Source of the DNA: SFLA01 sp045595785
GTDB lineage: Bacteria; Bacillota; Clostridia; Oscillospirales; CAG-382
DNA length: 64,000 nt
Assembly (NCBI GenBank): GCA_045595785.1
Contig: JAZOBE010000013.1
Location: 1 to 64,000, forward strand
Reading direction: 5' to 3'
A program made the position numbers and the translations under genes. The notes beneath the pieces were generated by a model. It searched no databases. It was given only the letters and a program-made list of their open reading frames with translations, and was not told where the DNA came from. Shown here piece by piece: positions 16,208 through 24,035 of the stretch (positions within the stretch are counted from its first letter, which is position 1; each line of letters starts with the position of its first letter).

Positions 16208-17188
16208 TCATAAAAGAGTTTTACGAAGTTCCTCACCGGAAAGCGCGCTAAGGTATGCGGGAGGAATATCAAGTACGGTTTTACAGCCGCTTGCACCTTC
16301 CTTGCTTAAACGATAAACTGCACGAGCGTAAGAAACAAGAACAGATGATGTAAACTCAGGATTAGAGTCCAATTTTAAGCTATACTCAATAACATGACCG
16401 CTTCCACTTCCTGTTCTACCAGTTCTGAACACCATTCCACCGTGTGCCATTCCGGAATGATCACGCTTTAACTCTTCCAAAGAAATAAAGTGAACAGTAG
16501 TGTTATAATCTGCAAAATATGCTGGCATTGTCTTGATTTCCTGCTCGATACGAGCCTTATCGGCGCCATCTTCGACAACAACAAAGCATTCACGGGTATG
16601 CTTCTGACCGGCAGAAAGCTGAGGACAAAGGCCGGCTCTTACGTCATCAACAGCCTCATCAATTGGAATTGTATACTGTCGAGCATCAACAACACCTTTA
16701 ATACGGCGAATAGCGTCAGAATGACCTTGACTTACACCTTTACCCCAAAAAGTGTATGTTTCGCCTTCAGGCAGGACCGCGGATGCGTACAGACGATTAA
16801 GAGAGAACATACCGGGATCCCAACCACACGAAATGAGAGAAACATGTCCGCTCTGCTTTGCCGCAGAATCAACATTCTCAAAATGTTCGGGAATTTTGGA
16901 ATGGTTGTCAAAGCTATCCACACAGTTAAATAACGAAGACAATTCAGGAGTCTGCACTGGGAGATCCGTAGCACTGCCGCCGCAAAGTATCATAACGTCA
17001 ATATCATTAACCAGATCAGCTGCGCTGTCAGCACTGATAACTCTGACGTCCGGCATATCTATCTTCAATGAAGAAGGATCACGGCGCGTAAAAACAGCAA
17101 CAAGAGACATATCGGGATTTTGTTTGATAGCTGAAACGACACCTTTACCAAGATTGCCGTATCCAAAAATACCAATACGAATACTCAT
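16208..17188 (-). CDS. ddh: meso-Diaminopimelate D-dehydrogenase
   Basis: 326 residues from the ATG at 17188 (M-S-I-R-I-G-I-F-G-Y-G-N-L-G). A TTG three codons upstream is closer to the AAAGG site and remains possible. The enzyme reductively aminates tetrahydrodipicolinate to meso-DAP in one NADPH-dependent step, the short lysine/peptidoglycan route. Family blocks seen are the N-terminal G-x-G-x-x-G, C-G-G-S-A-T-D-L-P, S-C-G-W-D-P-G-M-F-S, W-G-x-G-V-S-Q-G-H-S and H-G-G-M-V-F-R-T-G. The same intermediate pool also feeds dipicolinate made by dpaAB at 6.3-7.7 kb. Confidence 0.93.
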   Translation of the reverse strand: MSIRIGIFGYGNLGKGVVSAIKQNPDMSLVAVFTRRDPSSLKIDMPDVRVISADSAADLVNDIDVMILCGGSATDLPVQTPELSSLFNCVDSFDNHSKIPEHFENVDSAAKQSGHVSLISCGWDPGMFSLNRLYASAVLPEGETYTFWGKGVSQGHSDAIRRIKGVVDARQYTIPIDEAVDDVRAGLCPQLSAGQKHTRECFVVVEDGADKARIEQEIKTMPAYFADYNTTVHFISLEELKRDHSGMAHGGMVFRTGRTGSGSGHVIEYSLKLDSNPEFTSSVLVSYARAVYRLSKEGASGCKTVLDIPPAYLSALSGEELRKTLL

Positions 17189-17228
17189 TAAAATCAAACA
17201 ACCTTTCAGGAAAAAAATAGAATAATAA

Positions 17229-17257
17229 AATATAACACAAAATATTCAAAAATTCAA
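17229..17257 (-). promoter_or_regulatory. Promoter of ddh
   Basis: Minus strand: TTGAAT (17252-17257), 17 bp, TATATT (17229-17234) with TG extension. It overlaps the end of the small gene at 17254. Confidence 0.5.
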
Positions 17258-17424
17258 TAATTAATTATGCTGTATTCAAACATTTCGCAATGAAGTCTTG
17301 TACCTATATCCGCACCTACAGGTAACAACGCAAGTGCTATAAACACCTCGTCTCCCCCATCATCCGGTTTCAAATACGCATATTCTCCTTCAATACTGAT
17401 CAAAGTATAATCTTTAGGCTCCAT
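17254..17424 (-). CDS. Small protein of unknown function (56 residues), coupled to the GH13 gene
   Basis: ATG at 17424 and stop at 17254-17256. The TGAGGT ribosome binding site overlaps the stop codon of the glucosidase gene, so translation is probably coupled. The protein is acidic, soluble and starts M-E-P-K-D-Y-T-L-I-S-I-E-G-E-Y, with a D-D-G-G-D-E loop and the end E-M-F-E-Y-S-I. The even coding character and strong ribosome binding site argue that it is real. It looks like a compact beta-type domain. The function is not known. Confidence 0.7.
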   Translation of the reverse strand: MEPKDYTLISIEGEYAYLKPDDGGDEVFIALALLPVGADIGTRLHCEMFEYSIINY

Positions 17425-17434
17425 AGTTTAGACC

Positions 17435-19027
17435 TCAAGCACAAAATACGGCGATTTCGTAAGGACGGAAAGTGTTTTCCGAGCCATTACGATCAGAATA
17501 ATTCTTTAAAGCCAGCGTACCGTATTCGTCGCAGTCAATAACAGAACTATCCTCAAAATTACAAACTACTGTGTATTTTTCGTTTCTAAGCAGTCTTTCG
17601 AAGATAAAAAATCCATCTTGCTCGGAAGAAATAACCTTGAATTCGCCTTTTCGGAAAGCCGCAGCGCTCTTGCGAAGGCTTAATAAATCTTTATAAAAGC
17701 GGAAAATGGATTTTTCAGAGGCGAGATCGTTTTCGAGATTGATCTCCTTCACACGGGAAGACAGAGGTATCCACGTTTTATTCTCAGAAAATCCGCCGCC
17801 AACACCATTATTCCAAGGCATGGGACGTCTTGAATTATCTCTTCCGCCAAAATTAATCTTTTTAACGGCTTCCTGCTCACTTAAACCGCTTTCAATAAGA
17901 CGGTTAAACATATCAAAGCTTTCTACATCATCAAAATAAGACATGTTGTCATATTCAGAAGAAGCAATACCAAACTCCTGTCCTTGGAAGATAAAAGGAA
18001 CGCCTTTAAGAAGATAGAACATTGTCGCAATACACGTAGCAGACTCGTATCTTAACTCTTTGTCATTTCCTGCACGGGAAATGAAGGGAGGATTATCATG
18101 GTTATCGGTGAACAAAGAGTACAGCAACCCATGCTGCTGGGTGAGTGTTTGCCATTTCACGAGAATATCGCGTGTAGAACGAAGAGAATCGTTCATAGGA
18201 GTGAATTTTTCACTTCTTCCGGTTTCAAGATGGTCAAACTGAAACAGAGTGGAAAGCTCATTTCGGTCTTCTCCGATATGACGTTTTATTTCTTCAATAT
18301 CATTTGCCCAGCATTCACCAACGGTAAAGAGGTGCGAAGCTTTTTCTCTGCCGAAAAGAGCATTAATATACTTATGAAGATTAGGTCCAAAGCAGTTTCT
18401 TCCTGCAACGAAATCCTTGGAAATCTGGTCTATAACGTCAATTCTGAAACCGTCAACACCCATGTCGACCCAAAAATCAACTACTTTTTGCATCTCTTCA
18501 ACAACCTTGGGATTGTCCCAATTCAAATCGGGTTGTTGAACGGTATAGGAGTGGAGATAATACTGTCCTCTGCTCTCGACATACTCCCAGGCAGAACCGC
18601 CAAAGCTTGCACGCCAATCGTTTATTGGCTTATCAAACCAATAATAAAAATCGCTGTAAGGATTATCTTGAGATTTGCAGGATTCTTTGAACCACTCGTG
18701 CTGATCGGAGGTATGATTGGGAACAAGGTCCATGATAAGCTTCATTCCGCGTGAGTGCATCTCAGAAATAAGCTCACGGATATCATCCATAGTACCGAAT
18801 TCATCCATTATATCGCGATAATCGGCAACATCATAACCGTTGTCTTTGTTAGGACTTTTGTAGCAAGGACACATCCATATTGCGTTTATGCCGAGATCAC
18901 ACAGATAATCCAGTTTGGAAATAACGCCGCGAAGATCACCAATACCGTCGTTATTAGTATCCATAAAGCTACGGGGATATATCTGATATATAACTAAATC
19001 GAGAAAGCTTTCCTGTTTTTTATTCAT
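17435..19027 (-). CDS. GH13 alpha-glucosidase / oligo-1,6-glucosidase
   Basis: 530 residues from the ATG at 19027, which has GGTGGT upstream and its own promoter. The longer open frame upstream is not coding. TIM-barrel amylase motifs are present: D-L-V-P-N-H-T-S, G-F-R-I-D-V-I-D (catalytic nucleophile Asp), V-G-E-C-W (acid/base Glu) and F-T-D-N-H-D-N-P (third catalytic Asp). Early Q-I-Y-P-R-S-F and N-D-G-I-G-D-L fit the GH13 oligo-1,6-glucosidase/alpha-glucosidase group. It has no signal peptide, so it hydrolyses imported malto- or isomalto-oligosaccharides in the cytosol. Confidence 0.9.
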   Translation of the reverse strand: MNKKQESFLDLVIYQIYPRSFMDTNNDGIGDLRGVISKLDYLCDLGINAIWMCPCYKSPNKDNGYDVADYRDIMDEFGTMDDIRELISEMHSRGMKLIMDLVPNHTSDQHEWFKESCKSQDNPYSDFYYWFDKPINDWRASFGGSAWEYVESRGQYYLHSYTVQQPDLNWDNPKVVEEMQKVVDFWVDMGVDGFRIDVIDQISKDFVAGRNCFGPNLHKYINALFGREKASHLFTVGECWANDIEEIKRHIGEDRNELSTLFQFDHLETGRSEKFTPMNDSLRSTRDILVKWQTLTQQHGLLYSLFTDNHDNPPFISRAGNDKELRYESATCIATMFYLLKGVPFIFQGQEFGIASSEYDNMSYFDDVESFDMFNRLIESGLSEQEAVKKINFGGRDNSRRPMPWNNGVGGGFSENKTWIPLSSRVKEINLENDLASEKSIFRFYKDLLSLRKSAAAFRKGEFKVISSEQDGFFIFERLLRNEKYTVVCNFEDSSVIDCDEYGTLALKNYSDRNGSENTFRPYEIAVFCA

Positions 19028-19057
19028 AATTAGCACCACCGTTATTTTATTAAAATT

Positions 19058-19086
19058 ATTATACCATATATTATCTTTTTTAGCAA
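19058..19086 (-). promoter_or_regulatory. Promoter of the GH13 gene
   Basis: Minus strand: TTGCTA (19081-19086), 17 bp, TATAAT (19058-19063). It sets the gene start at 19027. Confidence 0.7.
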
Positions 19087-19120
19087 GAAAAAAGACAGTA
19101 TCGTTGAAAGATACCGTCTT
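19085..19120 (-). terminator. Terminator of the YwaF-like/lipoprotein operon
   Basis: 11-bp stem (19092-19102 with 19110-19120, one G-T pair on the transcribed strand), then TTTTTTC. Confidence 0.8.
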
Positions 19121-19133
19121 CTTATAACACAAA

Positions 19134-19640
19134 TTAATCTGAAAAAGTAACGCTCTTTGCCCAAGAAACAAAATACTGTCTGTAAGTATCATAAAAGGGC
19201 TCATCGGTCGCAAACTGCAAAAGCCAAAAAGCATCGGTGGATTTGTAGCAAACAGCGAAATACTTATATACATTACCTTCTTCTGCTGTAGCGCTGAATT
19301 CAAAATACACAAGTCCGTCTTCAGTATACACATCAGTAATTGTATCGGTTGAATAACCGTCATGCACAGCCCAGGCATAATCCTCCGAAGAATAAGAATT
19401 GTCAATACCAAGATCTTCGAACGTTTCTTTCAATATAAGCAGAGTTGCATCAGGTGCGCCGAATGCCGCTGTATACCCTTCGGCAAAAACAGACATTTTC
19501 ATAAACTCATCGGTGAGTGTTACGGTAAGTTCTTCAACGGTAAATTTTTTCAAAGCGCCCTCATAAGCTTTTGTATATGAACAAGCGGTACAAGAAAGAA
19601 GAAATAAAAGCGCAAAACATAAGCTAACAAATCTTTTCAT
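19134..19640 (-). CDS. Lipoprotein of unknown function
   Basis: 168 residues with a lipoprotein signal peptide, lipobox C-T-A-C at about residues 17-20. The mature part is acidic, with alternating beta-type segments in the C-terminal half (V-Y-F-E-F-S, Y-K-Y-F-A-V-C-Y), and looks like a small NTF2-like or cystatin-like domain. Its ATG overlaps the stop of the upstream membrane protein gene (ATGA). No family is recognised. Confidence 0.75.
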   Translation of the reverse strand: MKRFVSLCFALLFLLSCTACSYTKAYEGALKKFTVEELTVTLTDEFMKMSVFAEGYTAAFGAPDATLLILKETFEDLGIDNSYSSEDYAWAVHDGYSTDTITDVYTEDGLVYFEFSATAEEGNVYKYFAVCYKSTDAFWLLQFATDEPFYDTYRQYFVSWAKSVTFSD

Positions 19641-20431
19641 TTGATTTTTACTCCTTTTTTATAATGAAGATGGGCAGGAAGAAAGATGAGATATGCACCC
19701 AAGCACACCGTTGGAATATATAACAGCGTGCTTACATACCACCCGAACATTTCGGATATCTGTTTAAAAACAACAAGTGAAGAATTGCGGGGTCCGACAA
19801 AGAACATATTTATTCCGCCGTTGGAAATATCCCAAAGAGATAGGTTTATTATAAAGGCAACCACGCACAACGATACAAAGGTTATTACTGCATACAGGTA
19901 ATCCTTTTTTGTTTTTGCGCCCCTTCCCGACATAAGCAGATACGCGCCGATAAAAATGAGAGAAAGGTGCCATACAAATGCGTGAATGGTTAAAGTGAGA
20001 TGGTCGTGTACTATTCCCGACGGCTCGATAAACGCCATAATACCGCCGAGGAGATTAAATGTAGTCATAAAACCGTACATACCGTTTTGTATTTTACCCG
20101 GCTTTACCAAAGCGGCAATCAAACAAAGATACATCGGCACACTGCAAAGCTGAAAAGGGAAGATTCCGAAATTATATTTCTCGTTTTCCATGTGGTAATA
20201 ATAAAAAAGCTGTTTGTAAACCTCTGTAATGATAAGAAAAAGGCTGACGCTGATAAGTAATATCTTATTGCCTTTTTCGCCTATTTTCCGCAGCTTCCAC
20301 GCAAGTAATAAACAAACCGCAATGCCTACAAAAGAAAAAATGAGATGGAAAGGTCCGTATGCTTTGGGCTTTGTCATTTCCCACGCAGTAAACTCAATAA
20401 ATCGATCCAACAAATCGCCAATACTACCCAT
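19637..20431 (-). CDS. YwaF/TIGR02206-type integral membrane protein
   Basis: 264 residues with about seven hydrophobic helices. The block F-G-I-F-P-F-Q-L-C-S-V-P-M-Y-L-C around residue 90, the G-G-I-M-A-F segment near residue 130 and the later H-A-F-V-W-H match the YwaF family of Bacillota and spirochetes. Its function is uncharacterised. It is the first gene of a two-gene operon with the lipoprotein. GAGG lies before the ATG. Confidence 0.8.
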   Translation of the reverse strand: MGSIGDLLDRFIEFTAWEMTKPKAYGPFHLIFSFVGIAVCLLLAWKLRKIGEKGNKILLISVSLFLIITEVYKQLFYYYHMENEKYNFGIFPFQLCSVPMYLCLIAALVKPGKIQNGMYGFMTTFNLLGGIMAFIEPSGIVHDHLTLTIHAFVWHLSLIFIGAYLLMSGRGAKTKKDYLYAVITFVSLCVVAFIINLSLWDISNGGINMFFVGPRNSSLVVFKQISEMFGWYVSTLLYIPTVCLGAYLIFLPAHLHYKKGVKIK

Positions 20432-20461
20432 ATCAATCCTCTTTTCTACACAATTTTGCTT

Positions 20462-20490
20462 ATTATATCACATTCTTCGCTTACTTTCAA
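20462..20490 (-). promoter_or_regulatory. Promoter of the YwaF-like operon
   Basis: Minus strand: TTGAAA (20485-20490), 17 bp, TATAAT (20462-20467) with extended TG. Confidence 0.7.
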
Positions 20491-20505
20491 CCTACAAAAT
20501 CATAC

Positions 20506-20535
20506 AAAAAGCAGTGTGTAAAATATACACACTGC
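20506..20535 (-). terminator. Terminator of the MerR-type gene
   Basis: 10-bp stem (20511-20520 with 20526-20535), then TTTTTG on the transcribed strand. Confidence 0.85.
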
Positions 20536-20554
20536 CAAAAAACGAGATAATAAA

Positions 20555-21835
20555 TCAGTTCCTTGTAAATACATAATATTTAGGTTCAAAACCGCCGTAC
20601 ACGTAATCACCGCTTTTCCATTGAATAAAAAGATATTCGGTATCTTCGATTATACGAATTGTATAAGCACAAGCAGTGCTGTTGAATTTACGCAATATAT
20701 ATCCTTTTGTCCATACTTGCATGTTTTCGCCTTCAACAATTGATTCACCAAAGTTATACCGGCTTTTAACCTTCCCTTCATTTTCAAACTCTACTGCGCT
20801 GAAGAAATACTTTTTATCTTGCTTTGAATTCGGTTCAAAGGATTCGGGAGTGCTGCAATATCCACACGCCGTCCAATTACCAATTACAACGGGATCGTCA
20901 ACGAAGGGCAGGCTTATATCGTCTTTGATTGAAATATCATCTACGGAATACTCGTTGTTATCAACTTGACGCAACACAAGGACGGATGGTCTGCCGCCGA
21001 ATCTGTATTCCCTTGATTTATATGAAACAAACATATAAGTTTCGCCTTCATATTCCTCAAGAGTATACTCGTTTACAGTATTCCCATCTCCGTTACTGCA
21101 AATCAACTTGCCTTTGGTCCAACCGTAGCACCAGTATCTCTCCCCTCCGGGAAGAAAATATATTTCTTTCGCTTTGGTTTTGCGATGGTCGATATCACCG
21201 TAAAAATCACCTTTAACTGCATATTCTCCCACCGTTTCCCATTTGCCGATAACGCGCGGATCGTTTTCAAAATGCAGGTTAATATTATCATTAAGCTCAA
21301 TGGGACTGTCAAGTAATTTTACTACTTCGCAAGTAATATATACATTGTTCGAGTAGGGCTTGCCCATTGTAACAAAGTCTGATACACGCTGATAACCCTT
21401 TGCAAATATTTCTTTTGCAAGAGCGTTACGTGCTTCATTTTGATTATTTGCATCAAAAACCCTGGTTGAAGCATTAATTACTCCATTTTCATTATTAAAT
21501 TGAATTTTATACATCATACCGTCTCCTATAATAATTTTTTGTGCTTCCTCCAAATCGGAAAGCATACTGGCAAGTAGTTTTTTTCTGTTTTGGAAAAAAG
21601 ACAAAAGCTCCTCGTCACTATTGATACGGGAAAGCATTTGCTTAATTTCGGACAGAGAAAACCCCGCTTTTTTGAGTGCAGTTATGCGTAAAAACACATC
21701 GATCTGTTGACGCGAATAATATCTGTATCCCGTAAATTTATCCACAGTTTCGGGAATTAAAATTCCCTCTTTATCGTAGTGTCTCAAAACAGAAATTTTA
21801 GTGTTGCAAATACTTGCAAATTCTCCGATACGCAT
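20555..21835 (-). CDS. MerR-family regulator with duplicated C-terminal sensor domain
   Basis: 426 residues, far longer than a typical MerR protein. Residues 1-70 are the MerR winged helix (M-R-I-G-E-F-A, L-R-H-Y-D-K-E-G-I-L, G-Y-R-Y-Y). A coiled-coil dimer helix follows to about 100. A linker region (104-185) leads to two related domains at about 188-290 and 310-425. Both open with a D-P-x-V-I-G-x-W motif, contain W-T-K-G, and end in Y-x-F-G-G or Y-V-Y-G-G plus a beta strand. They look like effector-binding, lipocalin-like beta domains. The 19-bp promoter spacer upstream suggests autoregulation by DNA distortion. Confidence 0.83.
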   Translation of the reverse strand: MRIGEFASICNTKISVLRHYDKEGILIPETVDKFTGYRYYSRQQIDVFLRITALKKAGFSLSEIKQMLSRINSDEELLSFFQNRKKLLASMLSDLEEAQKIIIGDGMMYKIQFNNENGVINASTRVFDANNQNEARNALAKEIFAKGYQRVSDFVTMGKPYSNNVYITCEVVKLLDSPIELNDNINLHFENDPRVIGKWETVGEYAVKGDFYGDIDHRKTKAKEIYFLPGGERYWCYGWTKGKLICSNGDGNTVNEYTLEEYEGETYMFVSYKSREYRFGGRPSVLVLRQVDNNEYSVDDISIKDDISLPFVDDPVVIGNWTACGYCSTPESFEPNSKQDKKYFFSAVEFENEGKVKSRYNFGESIVEGENMQVWTKGYILRKFNSTACAYTIRIIEDTEYLFIQWKSGDYVYGGFEPKYYVFTRN

Positions 21836-21850
21836 ATTTACCTCCGTTAA

Positions 21851-21876
21851 TTTGCGACGTTCGCGACCGACGCAAA
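21851..21876 (-). promoter_or_regulatory. Imperfect 26-bp palindrome in the MerR gene leader
   Basis: Outer arms TTTGCG and CGCAAA, inner TCGCGA, two CG pairs between. A separate perfect palindrome AGGATATCCT lies at 21885-21894 next to the expected transcription start. Confidence 0.45.
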
Positions 21877-21902
21877 AACCTTATAGGATATCCTGTGATT
21901 TG

Positions 21903-21933
21903 ATTATAAACCTGAAGTATGGTTGAGAGTCAA
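21903..21933 (-). promoter_or_regulatory. MerR-type promoter with 19-bp spacer
   Basis: Minus strand: TTGACT (21928-21933), 19 bp, TATAAT (21903-21908). The lengthened spacer is the hallmark of promoters that MerR-family activators untwist. Within it AACC and GGTT form a dyad, and the TTGACTCTC start resembles BmrR-class operators. Confidence 0.75.
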
Positions 21934-21944
21934 TAGTTTTTCAT

Positions 21945-21978
21945 AAAAAAATACCGCCTTTTTCGAAAAAAGACGGTA
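21945..21978 (-). terminator. Terminator of luxS
   Basis: Hairpin from TACCG to CGGTA (21952-21978) with A/T-rich inner stem, then TTTTTTT on the transcribed strand. Confidence 0.75.
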
Positions 21979-21987
21979 AAAATCTCA

Positions 21988-22452
21988 TCAGTTATATTGA
22001 AAACGCTTATTTAATACAAGCTCGTTTTTATACTTGTTTACATAATATTTTGCCATTGCCAGATTTTGCTCGCTGTAATTTCCGCACTGTTCGGGAGCGG
22101 CACCGGGAATATCACCTTCAAAATCAAGAACAAAATCACACATTGAAACAATAAGATCAAATATATCCTCAGGATTAAGATCACCAAACATTACCACATA
22201 ACATCCGGTTCTGCATCCCATGGGACCAAAATAAACAATATCATCCTTACGAGCAGAATTTCTGAGATAAGTGGCACCAAGATGTTCAATAGTGTGAAGG
22301 GCGGGCATATCCATAACCGGCTCTCTGTTGGGTGCTGTAAAACGCATATCGAATGTAGTTATAACCGTATCGCCGCGACGGTCTCTGCGGGAAACATAGA
22401 GCCCGGGAAACAGATTAAGATGGTCTATTGTAAAGCTGGCTATTCGTTCCAT
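21988..22452 (-). CDS. luxS: S-ribosylhomocysteine lyase (LuxS)
   Basis: 154 residues, normal family length. It cleaves S-ribosylhomocysteine to homocysteine and DPD, the precursor of autoinducer-2, in the activated methyl cycle. Metal ligands H53 and H57 (H-T-I-E-H) and C123 (Q-C-G-N-Y) are present, as are catalytic E56 and C84 (R-T-G-C). It lies 50 bases after an AEC-type transporter gene on the same strand, so the two may be co-transcribed. Confidence 0.96.
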   Translation of the reverse strand: MERIASFTIDHLNLFPGLYVSRRDRRGDTVITTFDMRFTAPNREPVMDMPALHTIEHLGATYLRNSARKDDIVYFGPMGCRTGCYVVMFGDLNPEDIFDLIVSMCDFVLDFEGDIPGAAPEQCGNYSEQNLAMAKYYVNKYKNELVLNKRFQYN

Positions 22453-22502
22453 AAGTTAATACCTCTTAAAAAAATATAAATTTTTTACCGCTTACAATAT
22501 TT

Positions 22503-23399
22503 TCAGTTCAAAAGAGACAACCAGAGCGGTATTGTGACCAACGAAAAGATGTGGGAGATAAGCGCAAGTCTTGCTCCCGGCTTGCAATCCTCATCTACTA
22601 GCTTAGGAAAAACAATTGTATTCAGCCCACTGGGCATACAAGACATAAGTAAAGCGGAGTTGATAATATCAAGCCTTAATAGCTTGCACAAAGCAAATAT
22701 TACCGCGGGCAAGCCCACAAGTCTTAACGCAACAACGATATACGCCTTTATATCTCCCACAAGTTCCTTGAAGGAAAAAACAGAAAGAGTTAGTCCGGTC
22801 AACACCATGCTTATCGGTGCAACGCAGGCAGAAGACATATCAAGTATGCTGAAAACAGAATCCGGCAAAGTGATTCCTGTAAGTCCGAATACCATTCCCA
22901 GCAGAATTGCCACAGTTATAGGATTAAATATACGCTTTACGGAAGTGCCCTCTCCGGTAAGCATAGCGTATCCAAAAGTATAAGTATACATAGCAAAAGG
23001 AATACAGAACAATATCATATCCGTAAGCCCTGCCTCACCGAAAAGGTTTTCCGACAAAGCGTATCCCATATATGCGTAATTTGCAATTGTAAGCGTATAG
23101 CGGTAAACCTTTTGCTCGTATTGATTCTTGGTAAGCAGTTTTGATATGTATTTTGAAGCAAAATGCAATACCAAAAGCAATACTACGGAAATAATAATTG
23201 CTATATATTTTTCTTTTATGTAAGAAACCGTGAAATTTTTCGAAAAGCTGGTAAACACCTTTGTCGGCAAGAAAAGGTTTACCAGTAAAAACGACAGTAT
23301 CCCCGTTTGGGACGGCAAGCCTTTTTTGAGTTTGCCAAACAGCCAGCCCGCAAACAGAAATATATACAGTATAAAAAGCTGCTCTAAAACAATAAGCAT
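22503..23399 (-). CDS. AEC (auxin efflux carrier) family transporter
   Basis: 298 residues from the ATG at 23399; a TTG at 23414 is an alternative. Ten hydrophobic helices in two halves, with the family P-T-K-V-F pattern in helix 2 and N-P-I-T-V-A-I in the middle. A late M-P-S-G-L-N segment is also typical. Members export or exchange organic acids and malate-like anions. The substrate is unknown. Placement upstream of luxS invites the guess of sulfur-metabolite transport, but this is only inference. Confidence 0.85.
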   Translation of the reverse strand: MLIVLEQLFILYIFLFAGWLFGKLKKGLPSQTGILSFLLVNLFLPTKVFTSFSKNFTVSYIKEKYIAIIISVVLLLVLHFASKYISKLLTKNQYEQKVYRYTLTIANYAYMGYALSENLFGEAGLTDMILFCIPFAMYTYTFGYAMLTGEGTSVKRIFNPITVAILLGMVFGLTGITLPDSVFSILDMSSACVAPISMVLTGLTLSVFSFKELVGDIKAYIVVALRLVGLPAVIFALCKLLRLDIINSALLMSCMPSGLNTIVFPKLVDEDCKPGARLALISHIFSLVTIPLWLSLLN

Positions 23400-23434
23400 T
23401 ATTAACAGTTCCAATTCTATTTTTGTACAAAAGG

Positions 23435-23462
23435 ATTATATCACAAAAATCGAAATATGCAA
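23435..23462 (-). promoter_or_regulatory. Promoter of the AEC transporter/luxS unit
   Basis: Minus strand: TTGCAT (23457-23462), 16 bp, TATAAT (23435-23440) with extended TG. Confidence 0.6.
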
Positions 23463-23486
23463 CTGAAAAAACAAAACGAGTAATAA

Positions 23487-23831
23487 TTACAAAGCAAAAC
23501 TTTCTTTTATTATTCTAGCCACTACCTCGGGCGCAAGATTTGTATTATTGATTTTCAAGTATTTCTCAAATTCAACCTCACCGTCATAGCTTTCAACGCT
23601 GAATTGTTTCATCGTCAATAAGCCTTTGAGTCGAAAATTCAATGTTTCTTTTTGACGCCTTGTTTTTAAGACGGTTTTCTGTTATGTTTCTTTCAAGCCG
23701 TACTTTCTGCGATGCTACCAGTTCAACATAATAAAATTCTGTTTCGTACGGAGGCTCGTTATTTTCATAAGCTCCTGCCCTACTGTCATTTTTACCACGG
23801 CTGCGGAACCGATAATAAATACAAGCTTCAT
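23487..23831 (-). pseudogene. Decayed P-loop kinase-like gene (internal deletion plus frameshift)
   Basis: Reading the minus strand from an ATG at 23831 gives K-L-V-F-I-I-G-S-A-A-V-V-K-M-T-V-G-Q-E-L, the start of a P-loop nucleotide-kinase-like family in Bacillota; the usual Gly in the loop is now Val. After about 35 codons the frame runs into a stop. In another frame the C-terminal part begins at once (Y-Y-V-E-L-V-A, then L-E-R-N-x-T-E-N-R-L-x-N-K-A-S-K-R). A further frame change leads to the natural C-terminus ending S-F-A-L. About 80 central residues are missing compared with what I recall of intact relatives. The gene is dead. Confidence 0.7.
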
Positions 23832-23850
23832 AATATCGCTCATTAAATAA

Positions 23851-23892
23851 AATAAAAAACAGTGCAGGCTAAAATATCAATAGCTCGCACTG
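23851..23892 (-). terminator. Terminator of the Card1-like/HAD operon
   Basis: Inverted repeat CAGTGC (23860-23865) and GCACTG (23887-23892) with further pairing inside, then TTTTTTATTTT on the minus strand. Confidence 0.7.
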
Positions 23893-23899
23893 CGTTATT

Positions 23900-23932
23900 C
23901 TTATCAAAAAAAATATTAATTACCTTGATAAG
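23900..23932. repeat. Isolated 8-bp inverted repeat
   Basis: CTTATCAA (23900-23907) and TTGATAAG (23925-23932). Outside the terminator, I see no gene from 23893 to 24035. Confidence 0.4.
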
Positions 23933-24035
23933 AGTACGACAATGTAAGCCCGAGGGGTTCAATATTAATGACAACCGCGGACTGGATACGCACTTCGGTA
24001 TTAACAAGAGCGAAAATGCAAAACATTGTTTTACC

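Noticed and set aside
19030..19411. 128-residue N-terminal extension of the GH13 glucosidase
   Set aside because: It crosses the gene's promoter and the terminator of the neighbouring operon, and has no protein-like composition. The ATG at 19027 has a ribosome binding site and the family start.
21835..21990. Metabolite riboswitch in the regions upstream of the MerR gene and luxS
   Set aside because: The sequences lack SAM or SAH riboswitch cores. Promoter, palindromes and terminator account for the structure.
23893..24035. Further gene fragment beside the pseudogene
   Set aside because: No frame gives a plausible protein on either strand; only an inverted repeat is seen.
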